A DNA stretch of 37,750 nt from assembly GCA_913019965.1 (NCBI GenBank), contig CAJVZR010000039.1:1-37750 (forward strand), in the 5' to 3' direction. The stretch's first letter is position 1. Every line of letters starts with the position of its first letter. The DNA comes from an uncultured Oleispira sp. GTDB taxonomy: Bacteria; Pseudomonadota; Gammaproteobacteria; Pseudomonadales; Oceanobacteraceae. Of this stretch, positions 1-8,129 are shown piece after piece. The notes beneath the pieces are model-generated. The model was given only the letters and a program-made list of their open reading frames with translations, did not search any database and was not told where the DNA came from. The position numbers were made by a program, and so were the translations under genes.

Positions 1-2570
1 TCAACTGCTTCAACTGCTTCAACTGCTTCAACTGCTTCAACTGCTTCAACTGCTTCAACTGCTTCAACTGCTTCAACAGTCTCACTGCTTGCAATTGAAA
101 ATGCAGCAACAGATTCACCTTGAGATAAGGCCTCGGCATAAGCCATTAATGGCGCAGTATCTATATTTCCAGTACGTCGTAAACGGAAGTCTTCAATTAA
201 CTCAGGTATACATTCCATCACCTGATCAATAAGTGCACACGCATTTTCTTCTAGGTTAACCGTTTGGTCGATTACCCGATTTAATAAATTTTCTATCGAC
301 CATGCAAGCTCACCGATTACAGCAGCTTGCACCATTCGACCACTGCCTTTTAGTGTGTGGAAAGCACGCCGAACGGTAGATTGGGCTTCTGTATCATCGT
401 TATTGGTTTTATATTGAGGCCAAAACTCTTGCAGGGTTTCTAATACTTCTTCCGCTTCTTCCAAAAATATTTCAATGATTTCATCATCAATCAAATCATC
501 TTCGGAATCACTTTCTTCCTCTGCGCTCACCTCTAAAGAAATTTCTTCAACTGGCTCGGCAACTAATTTCTCATCGCTCTCTACAATGTTCTCTTCAGCA
601 TTTTCTTCTAGAGTCTCTTCAATCCCATCTTCAAGAACCGCAACTTCTAGTTCAACGTCATCAACCACCGGTGAATCTTCGACGAGCGAACTATCTTGCT
701 CAGAAATATCCTCAACAATATCTTCAACGATATTTTCTAATACAGGAATCGTTTCAGCCGTTGAAACTTCTGGCTCTTCTGCCGCATCTAATACTGCAGC
801 CAGATCAACTTCAACTTGATCGGATTGGTCTTCCGATAAATCAATTTGATCCAATGCAGCCGCTAATTCCATATCAGCTGTTACTTCAGATTCAGTCTCA
901 GCTTCAACAACTTCATTTTGACCAGGTAATTGAGAAAGTGCTAACTCGGCTCTTTGCAACAGGTTCTCATCTGCTTCAAGAGGGCTATTACTATAACGCT
1001 CAATGTAATATTCAACACTAGTGAGGATATCAGCAAAATTATCCATCACACTCCACTGAGCTTTTAACTGCTCAGCAATCAACTGCTGCTCTACAAAATT
1101 AGCCGCTGATTCTAAAATCTTTGCAACCCGTGGCAGTGGGATCATATTAATCGAGCCTTCGATCGATCTTAACCACTGCGGCGCATCTTCTAACTCACTG
1201 GCATCCCATTGCTTAGCAATGTATTCAACAATTGAGTCTTTAACTTGTTCAAGTACATTTCGCGCTTCATGTAATACCGCTTTTTGGGCACTGCTAACCG
1301 ATGCATCCTCAGGACGAGTTTCTACTAACGTGCCTTCAGTTTGCATGCCATTAAGGGTTGCTTCGACATATAATAAAGCACCCGCCGCATCCATTAACTC
1401 AGCATCGGTGATGACTTGCTGATCCATCAAGCGAGCAACATTACTCTGCTGCTCTTGTAAAACTCGGCGTGGCATACCTAAGCCCAAAATGCCCATAGTA
1501 TCGGCAATTTGCTTAAATAACGGCAGCATTTTTTGCAAAGCTTCACTGCGCTCTTCATCACCACGAACCAATAGATCAAACTGATCTTTTAGGTTAGTAA
1601 TCTCTTCTATTAGCGCACCAATAACGCTACCAACTGTTGCTTTATCAGGACCTGATAAGGCATCACGCTGATGTTTTAATTCTTCTTCATTCGGTAACGC
1701 AGCGGCTAAATTGAACTTAGCTTTTACTGCAGCAACCGCCCCATTTTCTAACGGGGACTTAGCGATATAATATAAGAGGTTTTTCAGCAATTCTGTTGGT
1801 ACAGATTGATTTAAAACACTAAGACCCTGGTCTTGAAGCAGTTTTAGCTGATGATCTAACTGGCGTAATAAAGGCTTTGCGCTTTTCGGAATACTTTTTT
1901 GCGTTTTCAAATATTCGATAAATGCCAATGCTGGCAACCAAACAAGGCCCTGAGGCGTTTTGCCTAGTGATTTATATAAACGGCCAAATACTTTGTGTAA
2001 ATAGTCTATCGCCAGCTCTTCTTGCTCACCGCGCAGAATATGCAAGATAGCGGTTTGCTGCATCTGACGTAGTTTTTTCAGCCAAGGACTAAAACCAGGA
2101 TCATTGAATTTATTTAATTCAGCGTCCGTTAGGGCAACAGGGGCATCGATGTTCGGGGCAAATAATGCCGTCTCCGACATCAAGCTCTCGCCACGGGCCG
2201 CACGTAACTCATTCAAAATAGGCAATAAAACGACAGGCAAGTCGCGACGACCCACCTTGATATGCTCAAGATAGCTAGGTAGCTGGAGAATGGCCTGCAT
2301 TAATACTTCAAGCACGTCTCTTTCATTGGCCATATCACCTTCAGCTAATTCCTTAGCCAAAGCTTCCATTTCTTCTGCCAATAAAGCCGCGCCGTAAAAC
2401 TCAACCATTTGCAAAGTGCCATGCACTTGATGCAAGTAACTCAAACAAAATTTGAGACGAGTACGGTCTTGCGTATTTTCAACGTAAGCTTCTAATGCTT
2501 GCTGCGCCTGCTGTAGGGTTTCTTCAATCTCCCCTTTAACCCATTCCAGCGCGATGTAGTCATGGCTCAT
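1..2570 (-). CDS. chpA: ChpA, hybrid CheA-type histidine kinase of the Pil-Chp system (N-terminal part, cut by window edge)
   Basis: Reading leftward from the ATG at 2570 the frame stays open to base 1, giving about 856 residues; the kinase core, CheW-like and receiver domains expected from the family lie outside the window. The start MSHDYIALEWVKGEI and the N-terminal segment with HQVHGTLQMVEFYG match the ChpA/FimL-like N-terminus. A canonical HPt phosphorylation motif, FHTLKGSGRM, sits at residues about 737-746 (phospho-acceptor His about 738). Between residues about 550 and 695 lies a very acidic Glu/Asp/Val/Ser linker, and after the HPt a (Val-Glu-Ala)n repeat begins at about residue 833. 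AGGAGA lies 10 bases before the start. The gene begins 3 bases after the pilK stop, so it is the promoter-distal part of the pilGHIJK-chpA operon. In P. aeruginosa ChpA is the central kinase phosphorylating PilG and PilH. Identity is near certain; the full domain list is not visible. Confidence 0.93.
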   Translation of the reverse strand, partial: MSHDYIALEWVKGEIEETLQQAQQALEAYVENTQDRTRLKFCLSYLHQVHGTLQMVEFYGAALLAEEMEALAKELAEGDMANERDVLEVLMQAILQLPSYLEHIKVGRRDLPVVLLPILNELRAARGESLMSETALFAPNIDAPVALTDAELNKFNDPGFSPWLKKLRQMQQTAILHILRGEQEELAIDYLHKVFGRLYKSLGKTPQGLVWLPALAFIEYLKTQKSIPKSAKPLLRQLDHQLKLLQDQGLSVLNQSVPTELLKNLLYYIAKSPLENGAVAAVKAKFNLAAALPNEEELKHQRDALSGPDKATVGSVIGALIEEITNLKDQFDLLVRGDEERSEALQKMLPLFKQIADTMGILGLGMPRRVLQEQQSNVARLMDQQVITDAELMDAAGALLYVEATLNGMQTEGTLVETRPEDASVSSAQKAVLHEARNVLEQVKDSIVEYIAKQWDASELEDAPQWLRSIEGSINMIPLPRVAKILESAANFVEQQLIAEQLKAQWSVMDNFADILTSVEYYIERYSNSPLEADENLLQRAELALSQLPGQNEVVEAETESEVTADMELAAALDQIDLSEDQSDQVEVDLAAVLDAAEEPEVSTAETIPVLENIVEDIVEDISEQDSSLVEDSPVVDDVELEVAVLEDGIEETLEENAEENIVESDEKLVAEPVEEISLEVSAEEESDSEDDLIDDEIIEIFLEEAEEVLETLQEFWPQYKTNNDDTEAQSTVRRAFHTLKGSGRMVQAAVIGELAWSIENLLNRVIDQTVNLEENACALIDQVMECIPELIEDFRLRRTGNIDTAPLMAYAEALSQGESVAAFSIASSETVEAVEAVEAVEAVEAVEAVEAVEAV
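2..82 (-). repeat. 9-bp in-frame tandem repeat in chpA encoding (Val-Glu-Ala)n
   Basis: Eight perfect head-to-tail copies of CAACTGCTT (plus strand) occupy bases 2-73, followed by one degenerate copy at 74-82. The array touches the window edge, so the true copy number is unknown. On the coding (minus) strand each unit reads as Val-Glu-Ala, so gain or loss of a unit keeps the frame and only changes linker length after the HPt domain. Confidence 0.95.
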
Positions 2571-2573
2571 CGC

Positions 2574-3473
2574 CTAGCGGTCTCCTATTTGTTTGTTACT
2601 ATCACGTCGAACATAAATTGAAAGTTTATTACTCTCAACTTGAATTAAATCAGGATGCTGCCAATCCACCATCTCTCCTAGCCCTGTGACTAAAATGCCA
2701 CCTGGAACTAAGCGCTCCGCTAACGCGTTAAGGATCTCTCGACGACGCCAGCGACGGAAATAAATCAATAAGTTCTGACAATAGATAACGCTTAACCCTT
2801 CAACAGGAAAAGCATCTAAATTCAAAGCATTAACCTGCGTAAAGCAGGTACGATCACGCAATAACGGCGCAATCTGGTATTCATTATTTTCTATCGCCGT
2901 GCAATAACGCTGGCGATAAGAAACAGGCAAGGTCTCAAGCTTGCGAATAGGGTAAATACCCTGACGCGCTTTTCGTAAGACGACTGTTGATAGATCAGTC
3001 CCTGTTACCGAGTAATTAATTCCCATAGGAGACAAGCATTCATCAGCCAGCATAGCTAAGCTGTAAACCTCTTCCCCTGATGAGCAGCCCATACTCCAGA
3101 GCTCAAACGGTTTATTCTGCGCTGATGTTTTTGCCATTTTTAACAAATGGTTTTTCACAAACATCATGGCATCAGGATCACGGAAAAATCGTGTTTCCTG
3201 TACGGTTAAGCGATCTGAGAGAGTTGCCCATTCAATAGCGCCGCCTGACCCTGTCGTTACCCTCTGGTAATAATCTTCGTAATCATCACAACCCAGCTCA
3301 CGCATACGAATGCCCAAGCTAGTTTGTAAAAATGATTTACGCTGAGGAGCCAGGCACATGCCTGTGCGCTCTTCGAGCAAGTTCTGCCAACGCAGAAATT
3401 GCTCTTCTTCCATATCTGGCATCATGCCAAAACCGGAGCGCTTATTTGAGAAGAAATCTGAAGGATTGCTCAT
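2574..3473 (-). CDS. pilK: PilK, CheR-type chemoreceptor methyltransferase of the Pil-Chp system
   Basis: 299 residues, the usual length for PilK (about 290). CheR family features are visible in order: an N-terminal helical domain (residues about 20-90), the TRFFRD motif, the S-adenosylmethionine-binding segment WSMGCSSGEEVYSLAM, then GTDLSTVVLRKARQGIY. The later CQNLLIYFRR replaces the common RNVLIYF of CheR, as expected for the PilK branch. It should transfer methyl groups from SAM to glutamates on PilJ in the cytoplasm. It starts 12 bases after the pilJ stop and ends 3 bases before chpA, inside one operon. Identity rests on both the motifs and the position between pilJ and chpA. Confidence 0.93.
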   Translation of the reverse strand: MSNPSDFFSNKRSGFGMMPDMEEEQFLRWQNLLEERTGMCLAPQRKSFLQTSLGIRMRELGCDDYEDYYQRVTTGSGGAIEWATLSDRLTVQETRFFRDPDAMMFVKNHLLKMAKTSAQNKPFELWSMGCSSGEEVYSLAMLADECLSPMGINYSVTGTDLSTVVLRKARQGIYPIRKLETLPVSYRQRYCTAIENNEYQIAPLLRDRTCFTQVNALNLDAFPVEGLSVIYCQNLLIYFRRWRRREILNALAERLVPGGILVTGLGEMVDWQHPDLIQVESNKLSIYVRRDSNKQIGDR

Positions 3474-3485
3474 TTAAACTTCAAC

Positions 3486-5522
3486 CTAAAGAGTCTGTTC
3501 ACTCTCAGGAAGCTTAAAGCCTGCAACCGATTCACGTAACTTGTTCGCCATATCCGCAAGGTTACCAATCGACTTAGCCGTCGCGGTTGTACCTGCAGAA
3601 GTTTGCGAAGTAATCTCTTGAATAACGTTCATCGTATTCGAGATATGACCTGCAGAAGATGCCTGCTGACGAGCAGCGTTGGAAATATTCTGAATCAAGT
3701 CAGCCAAGTTTTTCGATACGTTTTCAATTTCTTCAAGTGCCACACCTGCATCCTGTGCTAAGCGTGCGCCTCGTACCACTTCCGAAGTTGTGGTTTCCAT
3801 CGAGATAACGGCTTCGTTAGTATCGTTCTGAATCGTTTTTACAAGTGCTTCAATCTGCTTGGTTGCCGCGGCAGAACGTTCTGCTAATCGCTGTACTTCA
3901 TCGGCAACTACCGCGAAGCCTCGACCTGCGTCACCAGCCATGGATGCCTGAATTGCAGCGTTAAGCGATAGAATGTTTGTTTGGTCAGCAATATCGGTAA
4001 TTAGGGATACGATATCTCCAATTTCCTGAGACGATTCACCCAGACGTTTAATACGCTTAGACGTCTCTTGAATCTGTTCACGAATGTTATCCATACCGTG
4101 AATTGTTGCCTGTACCACTTCAGCACCTTTATTGGCGATCGCAACCGATCGCTCTGCTACCGCGGATGATTCCGAGGCGTTTGCCGATACTTGGTCAATC
4201 GACACTGCCATTTCGTTAATCGCCGCCGATGCCCCAGCAATTTCTTGTGCTTGGTGTTCTGATGCTTCAGCAAGATGCATTGCCGTTGCTTGAGTTTCTT
4301 GAGCAGCGGAGGATACCTGTACCGCTGTTTCGTTAATCGCCGATACCAGTGAGCGCATTTGGTCGATTGCGTAGTTGATGGAGTCAGCAATCGCACCGGT
4401 AAAGTCTTCCGTTACCGTCGCCTGAGTGGTTAAGTCACCATCTGCAAGGTCGGCAATTTCATCCAGTAGACGCAAAATAGCGATCTGGTTTTGTTCGTTC
4501 TTATAAGCAGTTTCAGATAAATCTTTGCGCGTATCCTGATAAGAGATAACACCCAAACCAACCATACCGACAACAGCCATTAGAGCCGATAAATAAGCAA
4601 CTAACTGCAACAAGCCCAAACCTTCAGTACTGGTCTGGAAGCCATTAGTCAAAACAGAGGTTTCATTAAGAAGTAATTGAGAGTCAGCAAAAATCGCATC
4701 CGATGCTTCACGTACTTGGAAGAGCTCAGGAGAAGTTTCAAGAATTTCATCAACCGAACCGGATACGAATTCAAACAGTTCAGCAATTTCGGCCAAGGCA
4801 AAAATAGCTTCTTCGTCAGTTACCTGACTCAAGTTCATGGCAACGTTGCCTTCGATCATACCGTTCAATACTCGACCGAATAAGGAAGCATCTCGACCGA
4901 ACGCATCAGCAGCCATCACGGCATCTTCACCACCGCCAAGTACTTTGTTTACCGAGCGTACAATACGTTCTGCTAACCAAGACTGACGCTGTGCAACAGC
5001 AACCTGATCAGCAGGAGCACCACTGTCCAGTAAGATTTCTACAATCTCATCATACTCAACCTGCAGTTGAGGAATTGTTTCTGCCAATGTCGCGGCAACT
5101 TCGTGTAAAGAGAGAATAATATCTTGAGCTTCTACAATCTGGTCGGCGTTATTAGACACCTTATTCCATAAGCCCTGTACATTCGTCATATCGGCAATTT
5201 CAGCTGGCGGCAAGCCAGTTGCAGAATTACCTTTAGATAGATAGTTCCAGCGAGTTTCAAAATTATCACGCGCATTACGTAATAATGAGAAAGCCTCTGC
5301 TTTACCACCGGCGGCTTCCACGGCGTTCTTTGCCAATTCCTGCGAAAGAACTCGAAGTTCACCTGCGTGACTAATATATTCTTTATCTTGGTTTGCCTGG
5401 TTGTTTACGAAAACCGTCACACCCAAGAAAGCCAGGATTGAAACAATCAGTATCACAGTAAAGAAACCCGCTCGTGGGTTACCAAATACCGCGGACCAAA
5501 CGCTTCCCGTCTCTTTACTCAT
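3486..5522 (-). CDS. pilJ: PilJ, methyl-accepting chemotaxis protein for type IV pilus control
   Basis: 678 residues from the ATG at 5522, close to the P. aeruginosa protein (about 680). The frame is open 25 codons further upstream, but I chose 5522 because GGAGA stands 6 bases before it and because MSKETGSVWSAVFG fits the family start. Transmembrane helix 1 is at residues about 20-39 and helix 2 at about 302-327, enclosing a periplasmic sensor of about 260 residues (PilJ-type, type IV pili methyl-accepting). A HAMP-like stretch (about 329-385) follows, then a long helical signalling domain with the conserved hairpin tip QASMAGDAGRGFAVVADEV around 524-542. It passes pilus or surface signals to ChpA through the PilI adaptor. 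It sits between pilI and pilK. Confidence 0.95.
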   Translation of the reverse strand: MSKETGSVWSAVFGNPRAGFFTVILIVSILAFLGVTVFVNNQANQDKEYISHAGELRVLSQELAKNAVEAAGGKAEAFSLLRNARDNFETRWNYLSKGNSATGLPPAEIADMTNVQGLWNKVSNNADQIVEAQDIILSLHEVAATLAETIPQLQVEYDEIVEILLDSGAPADQVAVAQRQSWLAERIVRSVNKVLGGGEDAVMAADAFGRDASLFGRVLNGMIEGNVAMNLSQVTDEEAIFALAEIAELFEFVSGSVDEILETSPELFQVREASDAIFADSQLLLNETSVLTNGFQTSTEGLGLLQLVAYLSALMAVVGMVGLGVISYQDTRKDLSETAYKNEQNQIAILRLLDEIADLADGDLTTQATVTEDFTGAIADSINYAIDQMRSLVSAINETAVQVSSAAQETQATAMHLAEASEHQAQEIAGASAAINEMAVSIDQVSANASESSAVAERSVAIANKGAEVVQATIHGMDNIREQIQETSKRIKRLGESSQEIGDIVSLITDIADQTNILSLNAAIQASMAGDAGRGFAVVADEVQRLAERSAAATKQIEALVKTIQNDTNEAVISMETTTSEVVRGARLAQDAGVALEEIENVSKNLADLIQNISNAARQQASSAGHISNTMNVIQEITSQTSAGTTATAKSIGNLADMANKLRESVAGFKLPESEQTL

Positions 5523-5606
5523 TCCAATCTCTCCGTACTTATCTGCACGTTTGTTATTCTTAAGATTCAGCGCAATCCATGAACTGAATCGCAACAAACT
5601 ACTTTT

Positions 5607-6134
5607 TTAAACTGCCACCTGCAGAAATTCATCCGCTTGCGACAGGTCAGTAAAACTAAAAATGGGCCAATTAGCACCATCTCGCTCAAAACCACCACGC
5701 ACGAAAGGTGCATAATTTGATTCTACATACATCTGATTACTCATCAGGTGGGATGGAAACTGCTGCATCCCCAAGACCGCATCAACCAATAAGCCATGTT
5801 GATGATCACCTTGACCAATAACCAAAACTCGACGTGTTTTCCAACTAGCCTTAGAAGGCACCGTTAACAAACCCGCCAAATCCAAAATAGGCACCAGACG
5901 ACCACGAATATTAGACACCCCAAGCATCCAATTTCGTACACCAGGTACCTTTGTCACCCTTGGAGTTTGCAAGATTTCTCCCACCTCCCCCATAGGCGCA
6001 ACAAATTTTTGCCCTGCCAACATAAAACCAATGCCACGCCAATAAGTAACCGCCTCAGATTTTTGAGGTAGTTCATTTGCATTACGACGGCTTTTCTTAG
6101 TGATTTCCGCTAACAGAGCGAATGGCGACATCAT
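5607..6134 (-). CDS. pilI: PilI, CheW-like adaptor
   Basis: 175 residues with a single CheW-like domain: GIGFMLAGQKFVAPMGEVGE, then VPGVRNWMLGVSNIRGRLV and PILDLAGLL. The family role is to couple the receptor PilJ to the kinase ChpA in the cytoplasm. Its ATG overlaps the pilH stop by one base (TAATG), implying translational coupling; a second ATG follows immediately and either could be used. The length and the start (SPFALLAEI, compare the PilI family PFQLL) agree with Pseudomonas PilI. Confidence 0.93.
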   Translation of the reverse strand: MMSPFALLAEITKKSRRNANELPQKSEAVTYWRGIGFMLAGQKFVAPMGEVGEILQTPRVTKVPGVRNWMLGVSNIRGRLVPILDLAGLLTVPSKASWKTRRVLVIGQGDHQHGLLVDAVLGMQQFPSHLMSNQMYVESNYAPFVRGGFERDGANWPIFSFTDLSQADEFLQVAV

Positions 6135-6499
6135 TAACCCGCCATCACCGATTCAATTTCTTCCATCAATCGTGGCGCAGGCACAGGCTTAACTAAATAG
6201 CCACTCGCACCTTGACGCTTACCCCATACACGATCCGTTTCTTGATCTTTGGTAGTCACGATAATAACAGGGATATGTTTAGTATCCGGATCCTTGGTAA
6301 GCTGACGTGTTGCTTGAAATCCATTCAGCCCAGGCATCACGATATCCATTAGAACTACATCAGGTAGCTCCTGTCGCGCCAGCGCCACACCATCGGCACC
6401 GTTTTCTGCATTCAAAACTTCATGCCCATGCTGTTCCAGCATCGTTTTAAAAGCTTGAGTTTCTGTTGGAGAATCGTCAACTACAAGTACACGAGCCAT
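6134..6499 (-). CDS. pilH: PilH, single-domain response regulator
   Basis: 121 residues, exactly a stand-alone receiver domain. Visible landmarks are the acidic pair in VLVVDDSPTE, the phospho-acceptor Asp in VVLMDIVMPG, Thr in IVTTKD and Lys in YLVKPV. I place the start at the ATG at 6499 (MARVLVVDD), where GAGGTGA precedes it by 7 bases, not at a TTG two codons upstream. In P. aeruginosa PilH works with the PilB/PilT side and as a phosphate sink for the Chp system. It is separated from pilG by only 37 bases and overlaps pilI by one base. Confidence 0.94.
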   Translation of the reverse strand: MARVLVVDDSPTETQAFKTMLEQHGHEVLNAENGADGVALARQELPDVVLMDIVMPGLNGFQATRQLTKDPDTKHIPVIIVTTKDQETDRVWGKRQGASGYLVKPVPAPRLMEEIESVMAG

Positions 6500-6536
6500 T
6501 CTCAAATCACCTCTAAATTATAATTCTATACACAAA

Positions 6537-6917
6537 CTATTTAACGTAATTACGAATTGCACTCAGCAACTCATCTTTACTAAACGGCTTGGTTAAATAT
6601 TGATCCGAACCTACGATACGACCTTTCGCTTTATCAAAAAGACCGTCCTTACTCGACAACATAATGACCGGAGTATCTTTGAATTTAGAATTATTTTTAA
6701 TTAGCGCACACGTCTGATAGCCGTCTAGTCTAGGCATCATGATGTCCACAAAGATAATATTCGGGTGAGTATCTGCGATTTTCGCTAACGCATCGAAGCC
6801 ATCAGTTGCAGTTATTACCTCGCAACCAACCTTCTTCAATAAGGTCTCGGCGGTACGACGAATAGTTTTACTATCGTCAATAACCATAACTTTCAGGTTA
6901 TCAAAGTTATCGTCCAT
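6537..6917 (-). CDS. pilG: PilG, single-domain response regulator
   Basis: 126 residues forming one CheY-like receiver domain: VMVIDDSKTIRRTAE, phospho-acceptor Asp in IIFVDIMMPRLDG, Ser in VIMLSSKDG and Lys in YLTKPFSK. It is the first gene of the pilGHIJK-chpA operon. In P. aeruginosa phosphorylated PilG promotes pilus extension and, through FimV/CyaB, cAMP production. An AAGG lies 7 bases before the ATG. It diverges from gshB across a 219-base intergenic region that must hold the operon promoter. Confidence 0.95.
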   Translation of the reverse strand: MDDNFDNLKVMVIDDSKTIRRTAETLLKKVGCEVITATDGFDALAKIADTHPNIIFVDIMMPRLDGYQTCALIKNNSKFKDTPVIMLSSKDGLFDKAKGRIVGSDQYLTKPFSKDELLSAIRNYVK

Positions 6918-6989
6918 ATAAGGGCCTTAAACCATCCACATTAATAATTTTTCTTAGAATAGCGGTCGTTTAAGACTCGTACGACGCTG

Positions 6990-7017
6990 GTTACAACCTT
7001 TGTAACATACAATTGTA
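6990..7017. promoter_or_regulatory. Cluster of alternating TACAA/TTGTA half-sites in the pilG-gshB divergent region
   Basis: GTTACAA-CCT-TTGTAAC is a perfect 7+7 palindrome (6990-7006). It is followed directly by TACAATTGTA (7008-7017), so four 5-base half-sites alternate orientation within 26 bases. The position, 73-100 bases upstream of pilG and 120-147 upstream of gshB, suits a transcription-factor operator. I cannot name the factor. No convincing -35/-10 pair was found around it. Confidence 0.45.
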
Positions 7018-7136
7018 GGCCTTAACAACGCATTAGGCTAAAACTTAGAACTGGTTGGAACAAATAATTCCACTGCAATAGCAAATACTTAGGGTAAAAT
7101 CATTTTCACAATATTTTTTAAGCTTTAGGAGCAAAC

Positions 7137-8087
7137 ATGAGCATCAAAGTTGGCATCGTTATGGATCCCATTGAACAGATCAGTTTTCACAAGGATACCT
7201 CGCTCGCGTTAATGTTTGCTGCCCAATTACGTGGCTGTGAATTGTTTTACATGGAGCAGCAAGACCTCTCCATTCAGAATGGCGAAGCCTATGGCCGCAT
7301 GTCCGCGATTAAAGTAGCAATGGATCCAGAGAATTGGTTCGAGAAAGAAGAAGCTATTGATCGCCCATTAAGTGACTTACAACTAATCTTGATGCGCAAA
7401 GATCCGCCCTTCGATAGCGAATTTATTTATAGCACCTATATTCTAGAGCGCGCAGCACAGCAGGGTGTCGTCATTGCCAATAACCCGCAAAGCTTACGCG
7501 ACTGCAATGAGAAAGTATTCGCCACCGAATTTGCTCACCTTATGAGCCCTACCACAGTGACCCGCCGCCCCGGTTTATTAAAGGCTTTTCATGCAGAGCA
7601 TGGCGACGTCATATTTAAACCTTTAGACGGTATGGGTGGTTCTTCTATCTTTCGCTTAAAGAAAGACGACCCTAATGTCAGCGTTATCATTGAGACACTA
7701 ACCAATCATGGCCAGCAGCAAATAATGGCTCAGCGCTTCATCCCAGAAATAACACTCGGTGATAAACGCATATTAATGATTGATGGTGAAGCCGTGCCGT
7801 TTACTCTCGCCCGAATCCCTGCGAATGGCGAAACCCGCGGCAATCTAGCCGCCGGTGGCTCCGGAGTCACCATGCCACTTTCCGATAAAGAAAAAGCCAT
7901 CGCAGATGAAATAGGCCCTAAATTAAAAGAGAAGGGACTGTATTTTGTCGGCTTAGACGTTATTGGTGATTATGTCACTGAAATTAACGTTACCAGCCCG
8001 ACCTGTGTTCGTGAAATTAGTCGCGATTCTGGGATTGATGTCGCCGACATGCTAATCGACTGTTTACTACAGAAGGTGCGCTGTTAA
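7137..8087 (+). CDS. gshB: Glutathione synthetase
   Basis: 316 residues, the standard length for the bacterial enzyme, which joins gamma-glutamylcysteine and glycine using ATP in the cytoplasm. The N-terminal GshB pre-ATP domain (KVGIVMDPIEQISFHKDTS) is followed by an ATP-grasp domain with the glycine-rich loop FKPLDGMGGSSIF and the C-terminal NVTSPTCVREI. AGGAG lies 7 bases upstream of the ATG. It is divergent from pilG and heads a plus-strand run continuing into tonB3, the same arrangement as in Pseudomonas. Confidence 0.97.
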   Translation: MSIKVGIVMDPIEQISFHKDTSLALMFAAQLRGCELFYMEQQDLSIQNGEAYGRMSAIKVAMDPENWFEKEEAIDRPLSDLQLILMRKDPPFDSEFIYSTYILERAAQQGVVIANNPQSLRDCNEKVFATEFAHLMSPTTVTRRPGLLKAFHAEHGDVIFKPLDGMGGSSIFRLKKDDPNVSVIIETLTNHGQQQIMAQRFIPEITLGDKRILMIDGEAVPFTLARIPANGETRGNLAAGGSGVTMPLSDKEKAIADEIGPKLKEKGLYFVGLDVIGDYVTEINVTSPTCVREISRDSGIDVADMLIDCLLQKVRC

Positions 8088-8129
8088 ACTAGGGCATTCA
8101 TTACACTAATAACGAATGTGAGATCGCCC

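Noticed and set aside
2..73. Short regular repeats that could suggest a CRISPR array
   Set aside because: Units are 9 bases with no spacers and lie in frame within chpA.
475..819. Serine-rich open frame on the plus strand (114 codons)
   Set aside because: It is the complement of the acidic ChpA linker; Glu/Asp codons read as Ser/Phe-rich on the other strand, and there is no ribosome site.
5523..5597. Longer PilJ with 25 extra N-terminal residues
   Set aside because: The ATG at 5522 has a well-spaced GGAGA and matches the family start; the extension has neither.
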